Position numbers and translations under genes: made by a program. A DNA stretch of 64,000 bases from Chryseobacterium sp. (lineage in GTDB: Bacteria > Bacteroidota > Bacteroidia > Flavobacteriales > Weeksellaceae): the NCBI RefSeq assembly GCF_019236175.1, contig NZ_JAFAJM010000012.1, positions 43,276 to 107,275 of the forward strand, given 5' to 3'. The notes beneath the pieces are model-generated. The model did not search any database and was not told the DNA's origin. It was given only the letters and a program-made list of their open reading frames with translations. Below, in pieces: positions 36,656 to 46,011 of this stretch; the stretch's first letter is position 1; every line of letters begins with the position of its first letter.

Positions 36656-39600
36656 TTATTCCGATTCCAGTATTTCTAGCAGATCCTGTTTTGAAAAACC
36701 CTGAAATTTTGTTCCGTCTGTTTTAAGAAGCTGCTGTGCCAGTTGGGTTTTCTTTTTTTGTAATGTCAGGATTTTTTCTTCTACGGTATCTGAGCATATC
36801 ATCCGGACGGCGATAACGTTTTTAGTCTGTCCAATACGGTAACTACGATCAATAGCCTGATTTTCTGCTGCAGGATTCCACCATGGATCAATAAGATAAA
36901 TATAGTCTGCTTCTGTAAGATTGAGACCCACACCGCCGGCCTTTAAACTGATCAGAAATACGCGGATATTTTTGTTTTTCTGAAAATTCGTTACCTTTTC
37001 TCCTCTGTCTTTAGTTTGTCCGGTAAGATATTCAAATAAAATTCCGTGATGCTCCAGCTGTGCTTTCACAAGATCCAGCATTCCGATAAACTGAGAGAAC
37101 ACAAGAATCTTATGGTCTTTTGATTTGCTCAGGATCTGTTCAGTCAGGATATCAATTTTTACGGCATTTTCACCGGAATATCCTTCTTTAAGGAGGGCAG
37201 GAGAGTTACAGATCTGTCTGAGTCTTGTGAGGCCTGTCAAAACATGCATGCTGTTTTTATGAAGATCATCTTCATCATTGGCCGCAATAAATTCACGGAG
37301 TTCTTTTTCATAAGCATCATATATTTTCCTTTGGTCAGTATTCATTTCACAATAGATGACTGTTTCTGTCTTTCCAGGAAGTTCTTTCGCAACCTGTTTT
37401 TTTGTTCTGCGGAGAATAAACGGTTTTATTTTTTGCTGGAGCTCCAGTGCGCGTTTGCTGTACTCAAATTTATCGATAGGAATGGCATAAATATCTTTAA
37501 AATACTGCTTGCTTCCCAGTAATCCGGGGCAGGCAAAGGAAAGCTGGCTGTAGAGATCAAAGGTATTGTTTTCGATAGGAGTACCCGTTAATACCACTCT
37601 GTTTCTAGCCTGAAGCAGGCGTGCCGCTTTATATCTTTCCGAATTTGGATTTTTAATCGTCTGGGATTCGTCAAGAAAAATATAATTGAAATGGAAATTT
37701 TTCAAAAATCTGATATCGGAAAGAAGCATTCCGTAACTGGTAAGCACGACTTCATAATCGGACATATGAGTCGTCGTTTTTGGCCGGTCTGCTCCATAGT
37801 GCAGTAAAACTTTTACGGAAGGTGCAAATCTGCTGATTTCCTCCTGCCAGTTAAATAAAAGAGAAGTAGGTACCACAATAAGATTGGTGGTATGGCCTCG
37901 TTTTTCTCTCTGTGATAAAATAAATGCAATGATCTGAAGGGTTTTTCCGAGTCCCATATCATCTGCAAGACATCCTCCGAAATTAAATCCATCCAGGAAA
38001 TTCAGCCAGTTCAAACCTTCGTGCTGATAATCTCTCAGCTGAGCATTTAATCCTTCAGGAACTGCTGCTGACGGGATATTTTTCAATGTTGAAAGCTGAG
38101 AGGAATAGGTGGCTATTTCCTCCTGAACTTCCTGGTTTAGGACATCCTTTTCAAAAAGAGCAGATACCTCGCTAAAGCTGATTTTCGGAATTTTCAACAG
38201 ATTTTCATCAATTTCTCCGGCCTGAAAATATGCCGCAATTTTATCTATCCATTCTTCGGGAAGAATCCCGATAGAGCCATCATCGAGCTGAACGAATTTA
38301 CTTTTATTGCGAATGGTTCTGTGCAGCTGTTTTAAAGAAGCCTCATGTTGTCCAAATCCTACTTTTAACTTCGCATTAAACCAATCCAGACCACTGGTGA
38401 TCTGAATGTTTATTTTAGCTTTGTGAGGGTTGAGCTTATTGTTTTTCAGGTCGTTAAATCCTAAAATGGTAATCTGTTCATTTCTCCAGACCTCAAAGGC
38501 ATTCAGGAACCAGTTGTTTTCCAGAAATTTATCTCTGTGAAGATAAAAATACTGATAACCATCCATCTGTTCTTCAAAATCGGGGTGTTGCTGCATGATA
38601 AGTGAAGTAAAACGGGCTTCAAGGGCATCATTTCTTTCCACTTTGAAAACATTTCCGTTTTGATCGGTATCAAAAAGCTGTCTTCTTGAGTATACCGGAA
38701 CTTCCAGTTCACCATATCTCATGACAGGAGTAATTCCTATATAATTTTCCTGTTGACGCAGATAAACAATCTTTCCTGTGGTGAAATTCTTGCCTTCAAG
38801 CTGTACTTCCGTTGCGGGTTGTATATATTTGTAATTGATTTTAATACGATCTTCTAGTGAGGATAGAATGGTCTGCATGAATTCTTCATATTTTGAAGAA
38901 TGAACCAATAAAGTTTCATGATTAGCTTTGAAAAACCTGATAATACGAAGCATGTCGGGTTGATATATAAAGCTGAAAATGTTATTGTTATATACAAAAT
39001 ATTCATTTCGGATGATTATATTTTTAAAGGGAACAGAAGTGTCCTGAAATTGTAATTCTCCGGTAATTTCGTAAAAAGGATCTTTCTTAAATACAGATAG
39101 TTGTACCTCGGCATCTAAAGTGTTGAGTGTAACCGGTGTGAGTGACTTTGAAGAGATGGTTTCTGCAATGTCACGATCATGATAATAGACTTCCAGACCT
39201 AGTGGGTTCTGAACAATGAGCTTTAAAGCTTCCAGTTCTGCAGAATTATAATCCTCATTGTAATTATTATGGAATGCAGAGATTGCAGTATAAAATTTTA
39301 TTTCCAAAGGCTGTTCAGATTTCCATATCAGCTGCATAGCATCTACAGAAGTAACAGGGTTTTTTATTTTTCCTCCTTGTGTAATTTCAGCCTCCATAAG
39401 AGAAAATATCAGATGGTTGTAGTAGCGGTGCTTGCCAAGAACCAAGAGTTGCTTTTTTGTATTGTCCTGTAATGAAAGCTCTTCTAATTCAGAAGAATAC
39501 TTTGGCAATAAATCTTTTTTTAAGGCAATCTCGTCTATCGGGAGCATTTCTTTAATGCGGGGCAGGATGTCCATTGTACCTTCATGGTATTCCAGCCGGA

Positions 39601-39988
39601 AGTAGGCATCAAGATTTGGCTCATTTTCAAGCCCGTACAATTTAGCTTTAGAGATCAGTGCTTTTCTGCGAAGAACTTCATCAAAAAAAAGCGTATAATT
39701 TTTTTCCTCTAAAATACAGTGAATTACTTCTGCCTGATGCCGGCAAAGTCTGCCTGAATCATCACAGGTACAGGAGCAGAGAAGTGAACTCCCGATACGG
39801 CTTATGGTAACTATGGGAAAATCTTCTAAAGATTTTTTCGTAAATGTTCCGGTATTATTTTCAATAGAAACAGGATAAATACTATGAAAATCCTTTTTTT
39901 CTATAAAAGAACTTTCTGAAGTATACTTCAGCAGGTCATATACAGACAGGGTACTGATATTGATATTTTCAAGAATATATTCTGCCAT
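36656..39988 (-). CDS. SWIM-zinc-finger SNF2/DEAD helicase-like protein
   Basis: A large 1110-residue protein. A SWIM zinc finger (CSCTCDD..., then CRH) is near residues 65-85, and a long middle region has no recognised domain. A C-terminal SNF2-type ATPase core follows: DDMGLGKTLQ (Walker A), FLDESQTIKN (DExx box), TGTPIENN, LISLKAGGVGLNLT and the WWNPAAENQAIDRSYRIGQ motif. It would act on DNA-protein complexes, perhaps in transcription or repair. The start at 39988 is chosen because the longer form adds an unrelated hydrophobic leader. Confidence 0.92.
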   Translation of the reverse strand: MAEYILENINISTLSVYDLLKYTSESSFIEKKDFHSIYPVSIENNTGTFTKKSLEDFPIVTISRIGSSLLCSCTCDDSGRLCRHQAEVIHCILEEKNYTLFFDEVLRRKALISKAKLYGLENEPNLDAYFRLEYHEGTMDILPRIKEMLPIDEIALKKDLLPKYSSELEELSLQDNTKKQLLVLGKHRYYNHLIFSLMEAEITQGGKIKNPVTSVDAMQLIWKSEQPLEIKFYTAISAFHNNYNEDYNSAELEALKLIVQNPLGLEVYYHDRDIAETISSKSLTPVTLNTLDAEVQLSVFKKDPFYEITGELQFQDTSVPFKNIIIRNEYFVYNNNIFSFIYQPDMLRIIRFFKANHETLLVHSSKYEEFMQTILSSLEDRIKINYKYIQPATEVQLEGKNFTTGKIVYLRQQENYIGITPVMRYGELEVPVYSRRQLFDTDQNGNVFKVERNDALEARFTSLIMQQHPDFEEQMDGYQYFYLHRDKFLENNWFLNAFEVWRNEQITILGFNDLKNNKLNPHKAKINIQITSGLDWFNAKLKVGFGQHEASLKQLHRTIRNKSKFVQLDDGSIGILPEEWIDKIAAYFQAGEIDENLLKIPKISFSEVSALFEKDVLNQEVQEEIATYSSQLSTLKNIPSAAVPEGLNAQLRDYQHEGLNWLNFLDGFNFGGCLADDMGLGKTLQIIAFILSQREKRGHTTNLIVVPTSLLFNWQEEISRFAPSVKVLLHYGADRPKTTTHMSDYEVVLTSYGMLLSDIRFLKNFHFNYIFLDESQTIKNPNSERYKAARLLQARNRVVLTGTPIENNTFDLYSQLSFACPGLLGSKQYFKDIYAIPIDKFEYSKRALELQQKIKPFILRRTKKQVAKELPGKTETVIYCEMNTDQRKIYDAYEKELREFIAANDEDDLHKNSMHVLTGLTRLRQICNSPALLKEGYSGENAVKIDILTEQILSKSKDHKILVFSQFIGMLDLVKAQLEHHGILFEYLTGQTKDRGEKVTNFQKNKNIRVFLISLKAGGVGLNLTEADYIYLIDPWWNPAAENQAIDRSYRIGQTKNVIAVRMICSDTVEEKILTLQKKKTQLAQQLLKTDGTKFQGFSKQDLLEILESE

Positions 39989-40042
39989 AAAAATTGATAG
40001 GAACAAACTTACAAAAAACATATGAATGAAAAGAAGAGCATC

Positions 40043-40074
40043 CTCCGTTTTGGATACATCTTTCTCCGTTTTGG
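40043..40074. promoter_or_regulatory. 21-bp-spaced direct repeat upstream of the SDR gene
   Basis: CTCCGTTTTGG occurs at 40043-40053 and again at 40064-40074, 21 bp start to start, two turns of the helix. Direct repeats with this spacing are typical of AraC-family binding sites, and an AraC gene follows the SDR gene. Confidence 0.6.
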
Positions 40075-40132
40075 CAACTCGGACGTTTTTTCTAATGCAG
40101 AACTTTGTCCTATAATTTTAAACAAAGAGAAA

Positions 40133-40930
40133 ATGAAAACAATTTTTATAACGGGTGCATCAACAGGATTAGGCAAAGCGGCAGCCCTATTATTTCAGAA
40201 TAAAGGCTGGAGAGTTATTGCTACCATGAGAAACCCAGAGACCGCAACGGAACTTTTAGCATTAGAAAATGTAAGTGTGCTTCCGTTGGATGTGACCAAT
40301 CCTGAGCAAATACAGACAGCCGTTGAAAAATCACTTGAATTGGGCGAGATAGACGTTGTGTTTAATAATGCGGGTTATGGTCTTCTTGGCCCCTTAGAAG
40401 CGCTTACAGATGAACAAATCGTAAGACAGATTAATACCAACTTATTAGGTGTAATCCGTGTGACACAGGCTTTTATTCCGTATTTCAGAGAGAAAGGAGC
40501 GGGAACCTTTATTTCCACTACTTCCATAGGAGGATTAATTACTTTTCCTCTGAACTCCATTTATCATGCGACAAAGTGGGCACTGGAAGGCTGGAGTGAA
40601 AGTATGGCTTTTGAACTAAAGCCTTTTGGAATAGATATTAAAACTGTTTCTCCAGGAGGTATTAAAACAGATTTTGTGAGCCGTTCTCTGGATTCTGCAA
40701 CAAGTTCTGCTTATGAAAAAATGACGGATTCCCTGTTTTCAGCAATGGAAGGAATGATGGAAGCCGCTTCAGCTCCGGAACAGATTGCAGAGGTGGTATA
40801 CGAAGCCGCTACAGATGGTAAAAATAAACTGAGATATGTTGCCGGAGAAGATGCTAAGGCTCTTTACGCACAGCGTCTTGAACTGGGTGATGAGGCCTTT
40901 AGAGAACAATTGGGAAAACAATTTATCTAG
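40133..40930 (+). CDS. SDR family NAD(P)-dependent oxidoreductase
   Basis: A 265-residue short-chain dehydrogenase/reductase. The Rossmann motif is TGASTGLGKAAA, the NNAG motif NNAGYGLLG, and the active site pairs Ser in ISTTSIGG with YHATKWALEG (Tyr-x-x-x-Lys). The start at 40133 puts the cofactor motif near residue 10. It uses NAD(P)H to reduce or oxidise a small carbonyl or alcohol; the substrate is unknown. The direct repeats upstream and the AraC gene behind suggest a paired, inducible unit. Confidence 0.92.
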   Translation: MKTIFITGASTGLGKAAALLFQNKGWRVIATMRNPETATELLALENVSVLPLDVTNPEQIQTAVEKSLELGEIDVVFNNAGYGLLGPLEALTDEQIVRQINTNLLGVIRVTQAFIPYFREKGAGTFISTTSIGGLITFPLNSIYHATKWALEGWSESMAFELKPFGIDIKTVSPGGIKTDFVSRSLDSATSSAYEKMTDSLFSAMEGMMEAASAPEQIAEVVYEAATDGKNKLRYVAGEDAKALYAQRLELGDEAFREQLGKQFI

Positions 40931-40942
40931 CCGTTTGTCCCG

Positions 40943-40976
40943 GACAGCATAAGTGTATCATTTATGCTGTCTTTTA
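40943..40976 (+). terminator. Hairpin terminator between SDR and AraC genes
   Basis: GACAGCATAA (40943-40952) pairs with TTATGCTGTC (40962-40971) and is followed by TTTT. It lies between two plus-strand genes. Confidence 0.6.
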
Positions 40977-41002
40977 CGATAAATAATTCATAAATTTATA
41001 TC

Positions 41003-41917
41003 ATGGAAAAGAAAGAAAACCTTCCTCTGAAGATTTCATCTATATCAGAATTACATAACCTGCTGAAACTTCCCAAACCGCTTCATCCGTTGGTAAGTTT
41101 GGTAGATAATACAAAAATGAGTGTCAACAAAAATCTTTTATCCAGAAGTTTTTTGCTGAATTTTTACAAGATTTCCTATAAATACTCTACCACAGGTAAA
41201 ATGGGATATGGACAGGGGTATTATGACTTTAATGAAGGAGGAATGATGTTTACTGCTCCGGGACAAATTCTTTCTACCGATGAAAATGCAGAATATTGTG
41301 GCTATACTTTGCTGATGCATCCCGATTTTATACGAAATTATCCATTGTCCAAAACAATTAAAAAATTCGGTTTCTTTTCCTACGATACCAATGAGGCGCT
41401 GCATTTATCCGATCATGAAAAAACAATTATTACGGGACTTCTGGATAGTATCACCAATGAACTCAATACAGCAATTGACGAGATCAGCCAGGACGTTATT
41501 GTTTCCTACATTGAAGTCCTTCTGAATTATAGCAACCGCTATTATAAAAGACAGTTTATTACACGAAAAGCGGTGAATAATGATTTGTTATCTAAAATGG
41601 ATACTATTCTTGAAAATTATTTTAACAGAGAGGAAACATTAAATAAAGGCCTTCCGACAGTAGAATTTCTAGCTTCCGAACTTTATTTATCTCCTCATTA
41701 TCTGAGTGATATGCTTCGTAACCTTACCGGTCAGAATGCCCAACAGCATATTCATGAGAAGCTGATAGAAAAAGCAAAAGAATATCTTACCCTTACAAGT
41801 TTTTCAGTCTCTGAAGTCGCTTATGCTTTGGGATTTGAGCATCCTCAGTCATTTAATAAGCTGTTCAAAAAGAAAACGAATGAGACACCTTTAAGTTACA
41901 GACAATCATTTAATTAA
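41003..41917 (+). CDS. AraC-family regulator of the SDR gene
   Basis: A 304-residue protein with an N-terminal AraC ligand-binding-type part (TAPGQILSTDENAEYCGYTL, a cupin-like region) and two C-terminal helix-turn-helices (VEFLASELYLSPHYLSDML and FSVSEVAYALGFEHPQSFN). It lies downstream of the SDR gene, whose control region has AraC-type repeats. An effector linked to the SDR substrate is likely but unknown. Confidence 0.85.
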   Translation: MEKKENLPLKISSISELHNLLKLPKPLHPLVSLVDNTKMSVNKNLLSRSFLLNFYKISYKYSTTGKMGYGQGYYDFNEGGMMFTAPGQILSTDENAEYCGYTLLMHPDFIRNYPLSKTIKKFGFFSYDTNEALHLSDHEKTIITGLLDSITNELNTAIDEISQDVIVSYIEVLLNYSNRYYKRQFITRKAVNNDLLSKMDTILENYFNREETLNKGLPTVEFLASELYLSPHYLSDMLRNLTGQNAQQHIHEKLIEKAKEYLTLTSFSVSEVAYALGFEHPQSFNKLFKKKTNETPLSYRQSFN

Positions 41918-41992
41918 TATAAACCTGAAACAAGTTGATTTACCCGGTCGTGTGTCGGGGGCATTATTGCTTTAGACAACCAGGATGGGGTT

Positions 41993-42445
41993 TTATACTC
42001 CGAATTGTCTTAAATGATGATCCATATGTTTGTAAGCGGCAATTCCCCATTCGTTGGTTGAAATATTACCAAAAGCGGGATGGGTAAGTGTGAGTGGATA
42101 TTTGTTGGCAGGGAATTTTTCAATTAAGCGGATAAATTCATTTTTCTGCTGATCAAAATGCGAGCTGTCAACTTTTCCTTTGGGGTCATGTCTGGCTTCT
42201 CCTTTTATATTCTTTTTAAAATCCGAGGCAATATAAAGAGCTAGAATCCTCAATACATATTGTTTTAAGGTGGTTTTTTTATTACTTCTGTTTTCTTCCA
42301 GGATCTGTCTGTTACAGGAATTACAGTGCAGCAGCATTTCTGTGACTGTCATTTTTCCCCATTGAGGCCGATGGGTAACGGAGAGGTTCTGTGCTCTTGT
42401 AATAATAGAACAGGCCGCTTCTTCTGTCAGAAGGTTTTTTTTCAT
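41993..42445 (-). CDS. DUF1569 (DinB-like) family protein
   Basis: A 150-residue protein. RPQWGKMTVTEMLLHCN and the C-terminal EWGIAAYKHMDHHLRQFGV fit the DUF1569/DinB-like four-helix bundle, where conserved histidines (in MLLHC, KHMDHH) bind a metal. Such proteins are often thiol-dependent enzymes or of unknown function. It is on the minus strand next to the acetyltransferase, with a short 30-bp gap. Confidence 0.8.
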   Translation of the reverse strand: MKKNLLTEEAACSIITRAQNLSVTHRPQWGKMTVTEMLLHCNSCNRQILEENRSNKKTTLKQYVLRILALYIASDFKKNIKGEARHDPKGKVDSSHFDQQKNEFIRLIEKFPANKYPLTLTHPAFGNISTNEWGIAAYKHMDHHLRQFGV

Positions 42446-42475
42446 GGTGTTATTTTGTGGATGAAAAATCCGGTC

Positions 42476-43090
42476 TTAGTTTTTTAGAGAATTCTTTTCT
42501 GCAATTTGTTTTTTGATTTTAAACTTTGCGGCTTCCCACTCATCATCCAGAATGCTGTAATATGCTGCATTTCTTGTGGTGCCGTCGTTTTGAATACGGT
42601 CTTTTCTTAAAATTCCTTCAAATACACCGCCAATTTTTTCAATGGCTTTTCTTGATCTGAAATTGGTGTCTTTGGTTTTTAATTGTACTCTGTTGGTTTT
42701 TAAACTTTCAAAGCAATAGGTAAGCAAAAGCAGTTTGCATTCTAAATTGACAGAAGTTCCCCAGAATTCTTTAGTGATCCAGGTCCATCCGATTTCCAGT
42801 TTTTTGTCCGAAGGGTAGATTTCAAAAAATCTTGTGGAGCCAATCAGCCTGCCGGTTTCTTTATGCCGGATTACAAAAGGGTATTGATTTCCCGATGTTC
42901 TTTCTGATAATGCAGATTTATAATTTTTATCAAAAAGTGATTTTTCAGAGCAATCCGTGGGAATCAGCTCCCAAAGTTCCTTATCGGCAGCGGCTTCGTA
43001 GAGTTCATCCAGATGTTCTTTTTCCAGGGGAATTAAATCAATAGTTGTTCCTTCTAAAACAGTGGGATGGTAGATCCATTGTTCTTTCAT
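42476..43090 (-). CDS. GNAT N-acetyltransferase, RimJ-like
   Basis: A 204-residue acetyltransferase of the RimJ/RimL type. IDLIPLEKEHLDELYEAAAD is the family opening, FVIRHKETGRLIGSTRF the first sheet, and IGWTWITKEFWGTSVNLECK the acetyl-CoA region, though the usual RxxGxG reads KEFWGTSVN here. The end has ETKDTNFRSRKAIEKIGGV-like NFRSRKAIEKIGGVFEG. The acceptor is unknown. Just upstream of DUF1569 and possibly cotranscribed with it. Confidence 0.85.
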   Translation of the reverse strand: MKEQWIYHPTVLEGTTIDLIPLEKEHLDELYEAAADKELWELIPTDCSEKSLFDKNYKSALSERTSGNQYPFVIRHKETGRLIGSTRFFEIYPSDKKLEIGWTWITKEFWGTSVNLECKLLLLTYCFESLKTNRVQLKTKDTNFRSRKAIEKIGGVFEGILRKDRIQNDGTTRNAAYYSILDDEWEAAKFKIKKQIAEKNSLKN

Positions 43091-43266
43091 AAGAATATTT
43101 TTGGCAGAACAAATTTAATTAAAAACTAATATAAATGTACTAAAAATCATGTAATCAGCTGATATTGTCTGTGGAGTCAAATTGTTATATCCGATTTTTT
43201 TACCGGTGTATAAAAATAGGGCAATATCATTTTTTTTAATGTACCAATGTAAATACCGGAAATATT

Positions 43267-44112
43267 TTATTTTTTGATTTTATAATTTTCCCGATAAGTA
43301 TTGGCTGTAATTCCGGTACAGCGTCTAAAATACCTGCAAAAAAGAGAAGGATCTGCAAACTGTAACTGATTGCTGACTTCTTTGATGGAAAGAGAAGTAG
43401 TTTTCAGAAGTTCTTTTGCATGCTTGATGACCGCATAACTGATCCATTGTTTAATGGGTTTTCCTGTATCTTTCTTTATTAAACTACTTAGATACTGGGG
43501 AGAAAGATGCAATTGGTCAGAATAAAATAATACAGTCCTTTGCAGATGTCCGTGTTCGTTCAACAGGACAAAAAATCGTTCCAGAATACCCTGACTTCTG
43601 GTTTGTAGCAGACTGTTGTTTTTAATCACCGGTAAATACAGTTTTGAAATAATTTCAAGAAGGGCATAAAGCAGATATTGAACAGATTCCGGAGTACTTT
43701 CATGACTGGTTTTGGAATGATGATCTTGAATCAGTTTTACAGTAGACCAGATCAGTTTTTTAGCAGTGGTTTCTACCCTGATGGCCGGATTAAATTTTAT
43801 TTCATCACTGGCGAGTAATACCGTCAGAAAACTATAGGTGCTAATGAAATCCAGGGAAATAAAAAAAACAGATAAGTTCAGATCTTCGCTTCCTGAGATC
43901 TTGGCCAGGTCCGTATCAGGTAAAAGCATGATCACCGAATTTTTCTTCAGGGGAAATGCCTGTCTGTTAACAGAAAGATTTAATTCCCCGTCAGAAAGAA
44001 AGCATAGCAAAAGTTTATTGAGTTTATTGGCTTTCTTTTGAAATTCATGTATGGTGTCTGCTCTGTATTCTTTAATAAATAACCCTTCAAAATTTGGTTT
44101 AATAGCTATCAT
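43267..44112 (-). CDS. AraC-family regulator divergent from an MFS exporter
   Basis: A 281-residue AraC-type protein: an N-terminal cupin-like part (FPLKKNSVIMLLPDTDLAKI) and a C-terminal double helix-turn-helix (YSDQLHLSPQYLSSLIKKDTG, LSIKEVSNQLQFADPSLFC). It is divergent from the MFS gene starting at 44310, and the 21-bp-spaced direct repeats at 44224-44256 lie between them. It likely controls that exporter. The effector is unknown. Confidence 0.86.
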   Translation of the reverse strand: MIAIKPNFEGLFIKEYRADTIHEFQKKANKLNKLLLCFLSDGELNLSVNRQAFPLKKNSVIMLLPDTDLAKISGSEDLNLSVFFISLDFISTYSFLTVLLASDEIKFNPAIRVETTAKKLIWSTVKLIQDHHSKTSHESTPESVQYLLYALLEIISKLYLPVIKNNSLLQTRSQGILERFFVLLNEHGHLQRTVLFYSDQLHLSPQYLSSLIKKDTGKPIKQWISYAVIKHAKELLKTTSLSIKEVSNQLQFADPSLFCRYFRRCTGITANTYRENYKIKK

Positions 44113-44223
44113 TATGCGGGTGGATGACTCCGGATTTGGTTAAATATTTGGTACTGTTATAGTATTATCTCAGTTTGAGGACAAATGTAAGCAGTTAATT
44201 TTTCTTTTTAAAAAACTTGTTTA

Positions 44224-44256
44224 AAATGGAATATAAAATACCAGAAATGGAATATA
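44224..44256. promoter_or_regulatory. 21-bp-spaced direct repeat in the AraC/MFS gap
   Basis: AAATGGAATATA occurs at 44224-44235 and 44245-44256, exactly 21 bp apart. It lies between the divergent AraC gene and the MFS gene. A -7-like TAACTTCG follows at about 44277, so an AraC protein bound here would sit just upstream of the MFS promoter. Confidence 0.65.
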
Positions 44257-44309
44257 TTTTATTCAGGAAGTGTTGCTAACTTCGCCATCGGAAACATTAA
44301 TCAAATATT

Positions 44310-45473
44310 GTGATCATGCATGATAGAGAATCCTATAACGCAAAAATGCCGACAGCCTGCTTTTTACTTTTCTTTGCTCACGGGCTTGTTTTCTCTTCCT
44401 GGGCAAGCCGGATACCGATCATAAAGACTGCGCTTTCCATCAGTGAAGCAGAGCTTGGAACACTTTTGCTGCTGATGCCGATAGGCCAGATTTCTACAAT
44501 GGTACTGGCTGGAAAACTGATCAGTATCTATGGAAGTTCATGGATTATTAAGAGATGTTTTCTTCTGTATCCTTTTTTTCTGTTACTTATAGGAATTTCA
44601 CCATCGTATTGGGCATTGGCAGCGGTCCTTTTTTTCTTCGGGGTTTCCGGAAATTTGTGCAATATCGCAATGAATACACAGGCGATAGAAATCGAAGGAA
44701 TTACCAAAAGAACCTTACTGTCTTCCTGTCACGGAGCATGGTGCTTTGCAGGATTAGTAGGAGCATTGCTTGGTTTACTGATGATTAATATGGGAGTAGG
44801 AACATTCTATCATTTTATGATTAGTTTCATTCTCGTACTATCTTTGTGGTTGTATAGTAAAGCCCATTTAACCAATATTATTCATAAAGTTTCTCCGCAG
44901 AGACAATCTATTTTTAAATCGGTGAATCCTACGCTGGTGGCATTGGGGATCATCGGATTTTTGAGTATGGCTATTGAAGGAGCGATGTTCGACTGGAGTG
45001 GAGTGTATTTTCAAACAATTGTAAAAGCTCCGGAAAATCTTGTTATAATGGGGTATACGAGTTTTATTTTAATGATGACTTTAGGTCGTTTTGTCGGAAA
45101 CCGTATCATTGAAAAATATGGGAAAAGGCGGGTACTGCAGTTATGTGGGGTACTTATGAGCAGTGGCCTTTTCCTGAGTGTTTTCTTTCCGGAACTCTGG
45201 ATATGCATTATTGCTTTTATGATTATCGGGCTGGGAAGCTCACTAAGTGTTCCTTCTGTGTACAGTACAGTAGGAAAAGTAAGTACGGTTGCTCCCAGTA
45301 TCGCCCTGTCATTTGTCTCGAGTATTTCGTTCCTTGGTTTTTTAATGGGGCCGCCTTTGATAGGATATATTGCAGAAAGTTTTGATCTGAGATATTCTTA
45401 CGGGCTTTTTGCATGTTTCGGAATCTTATTAGCGGTAATGGCAAGACAGATGAAAGTGTTTAAAGATAACTGA
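44310..45473 (+). CDS. MFS transporter, YbjJ-like
   Basis: A 387-residue major facilitator with about 12 hydrophobic segments. The opening KMPTACFLLFFAHGLVFSSWASRIP and the internal MNTQAIEIEG and SSCHGAWCFAGLVGALLG segments fit the YbjJ type of small sugar or drug exporter. The ATG at 44316 is an alternative start to the GTG at 44310. It is paired with a divergent AraC regulator. Confidence 0.86.
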   Translation: MIMHDRESYNAKMPTACFLLFFAHGLVFSSWASRIPIIKTALSISEAELGTLLLLMPIGQISTMVLAGKLISIYGSSWIIKRCFLLYPFFLLLIGISPSYWALAAVLFFFGVSGNLCNIAMNTQAIEIEGITKRTLLSSCHGAWCFAGLVGALLGLLMINMGVGTFYHFMISFILVLSLWLYSKAHLTNIIHKVSPQRQSIFKSVNPTLVALGIIGFLSMAIEGAMFDWSGVYFQTIVKAPENLVIMGYTSFILMMTLGRFVGNRIIEKYGKRRVLQLCGVLMSSGLFLSVFFPELWICIIAFMIIGLGSSLSVPSVYSTVGKVSTVAPSIALSFVSSISFLGFLMGPPLIGYIAESFDLRYSYGLFACFGILLAVMARQMKVFKDN

Positions 45474-45546
45474 GGGTAAATTTTTATTTTTTTAAATATC
45501 CTTTAGTGATTCATACAAGAGTTTTTACCTATTTGTATATAATAAG

Positions 45547-45584
45547 CAAGAGCCTGTCTTAATTTTGAGACAGGCTCTTGTTTG
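45547..45584. terminator. Bidirectional terminator between MFS and NTF2-like genes
   Basis: CAAGAGCCTGTCT (45547-45559) pairs perfectly with AGACAGGCTCTTG (45568-45580), followed by T's. Confidence 0.85.
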
Positions 45585-45594
45585 ATAGTGACTT

Positions 45595-45984
45595 TTAGAT
45601 CCACTTTTCGATCAGATGAAACCATAATGCTTTCTCCTCATCCAGAAGAAAAAGAGCAGAGGATTTTCTTTTTGTTGAGGTTGCCTCTGTAATCTGTATT
45701 TCTGTATAAGTAGCTAAACCGTGATTTTCAGAATGCAGAATTTCTATATTGTCCAGATTAATTTTACGGTCTGGAAATTTACCATAGGCGGAAGGAAGCC
45801 ATTCAGCCAGCATAGATAAGGTTACAATATCACCATTTCCGTTAAGCATTTTAAAGTCAGGAGAGAACCCCGATAATAATCTCGAATATAGATTTTCCTG
45901 ATTTTCAGCTTTTCCCTGAAACCATCTTTCAATATTTTCATGAAAGTCTTTTATTTCCTTTTCAATTTTTCCTGTGTTGTTCAT
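45595..45984 (-). CDS. NTF2-like/SnoaL-fold small protein
   Basis: A 129-residue protein with no signal peptide or membrane segment. The pattern SRLLSGFSPDFKMLNGNGDIVTLSMLAEWLP, followed by an antiparallel sheet and the end LLDEEKALWFHLIEKWI, fits the NTF2-like alpha+beta barrel. Role unknown. It is on the minus strand behind the 14-TM-type exporter (28 bp gap) and may share its transcript. Confidence 0.7.
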   Translation of the reverse strand: MNNTGKIEKEIKDFHENIERWFQGKAENQENLYSRLLSGFSPDFKMLNGNGDIVTLSMLAEWLPSAYGKFPDRKINLDNIEILHSENHGLATYTEIQITEATSTKRKSSALFLLDEEKALWFHLIEKWI

Positions 45985-46011
45985 CTGTTTGAAATTATAT
46001 GGTTGTTAAAA

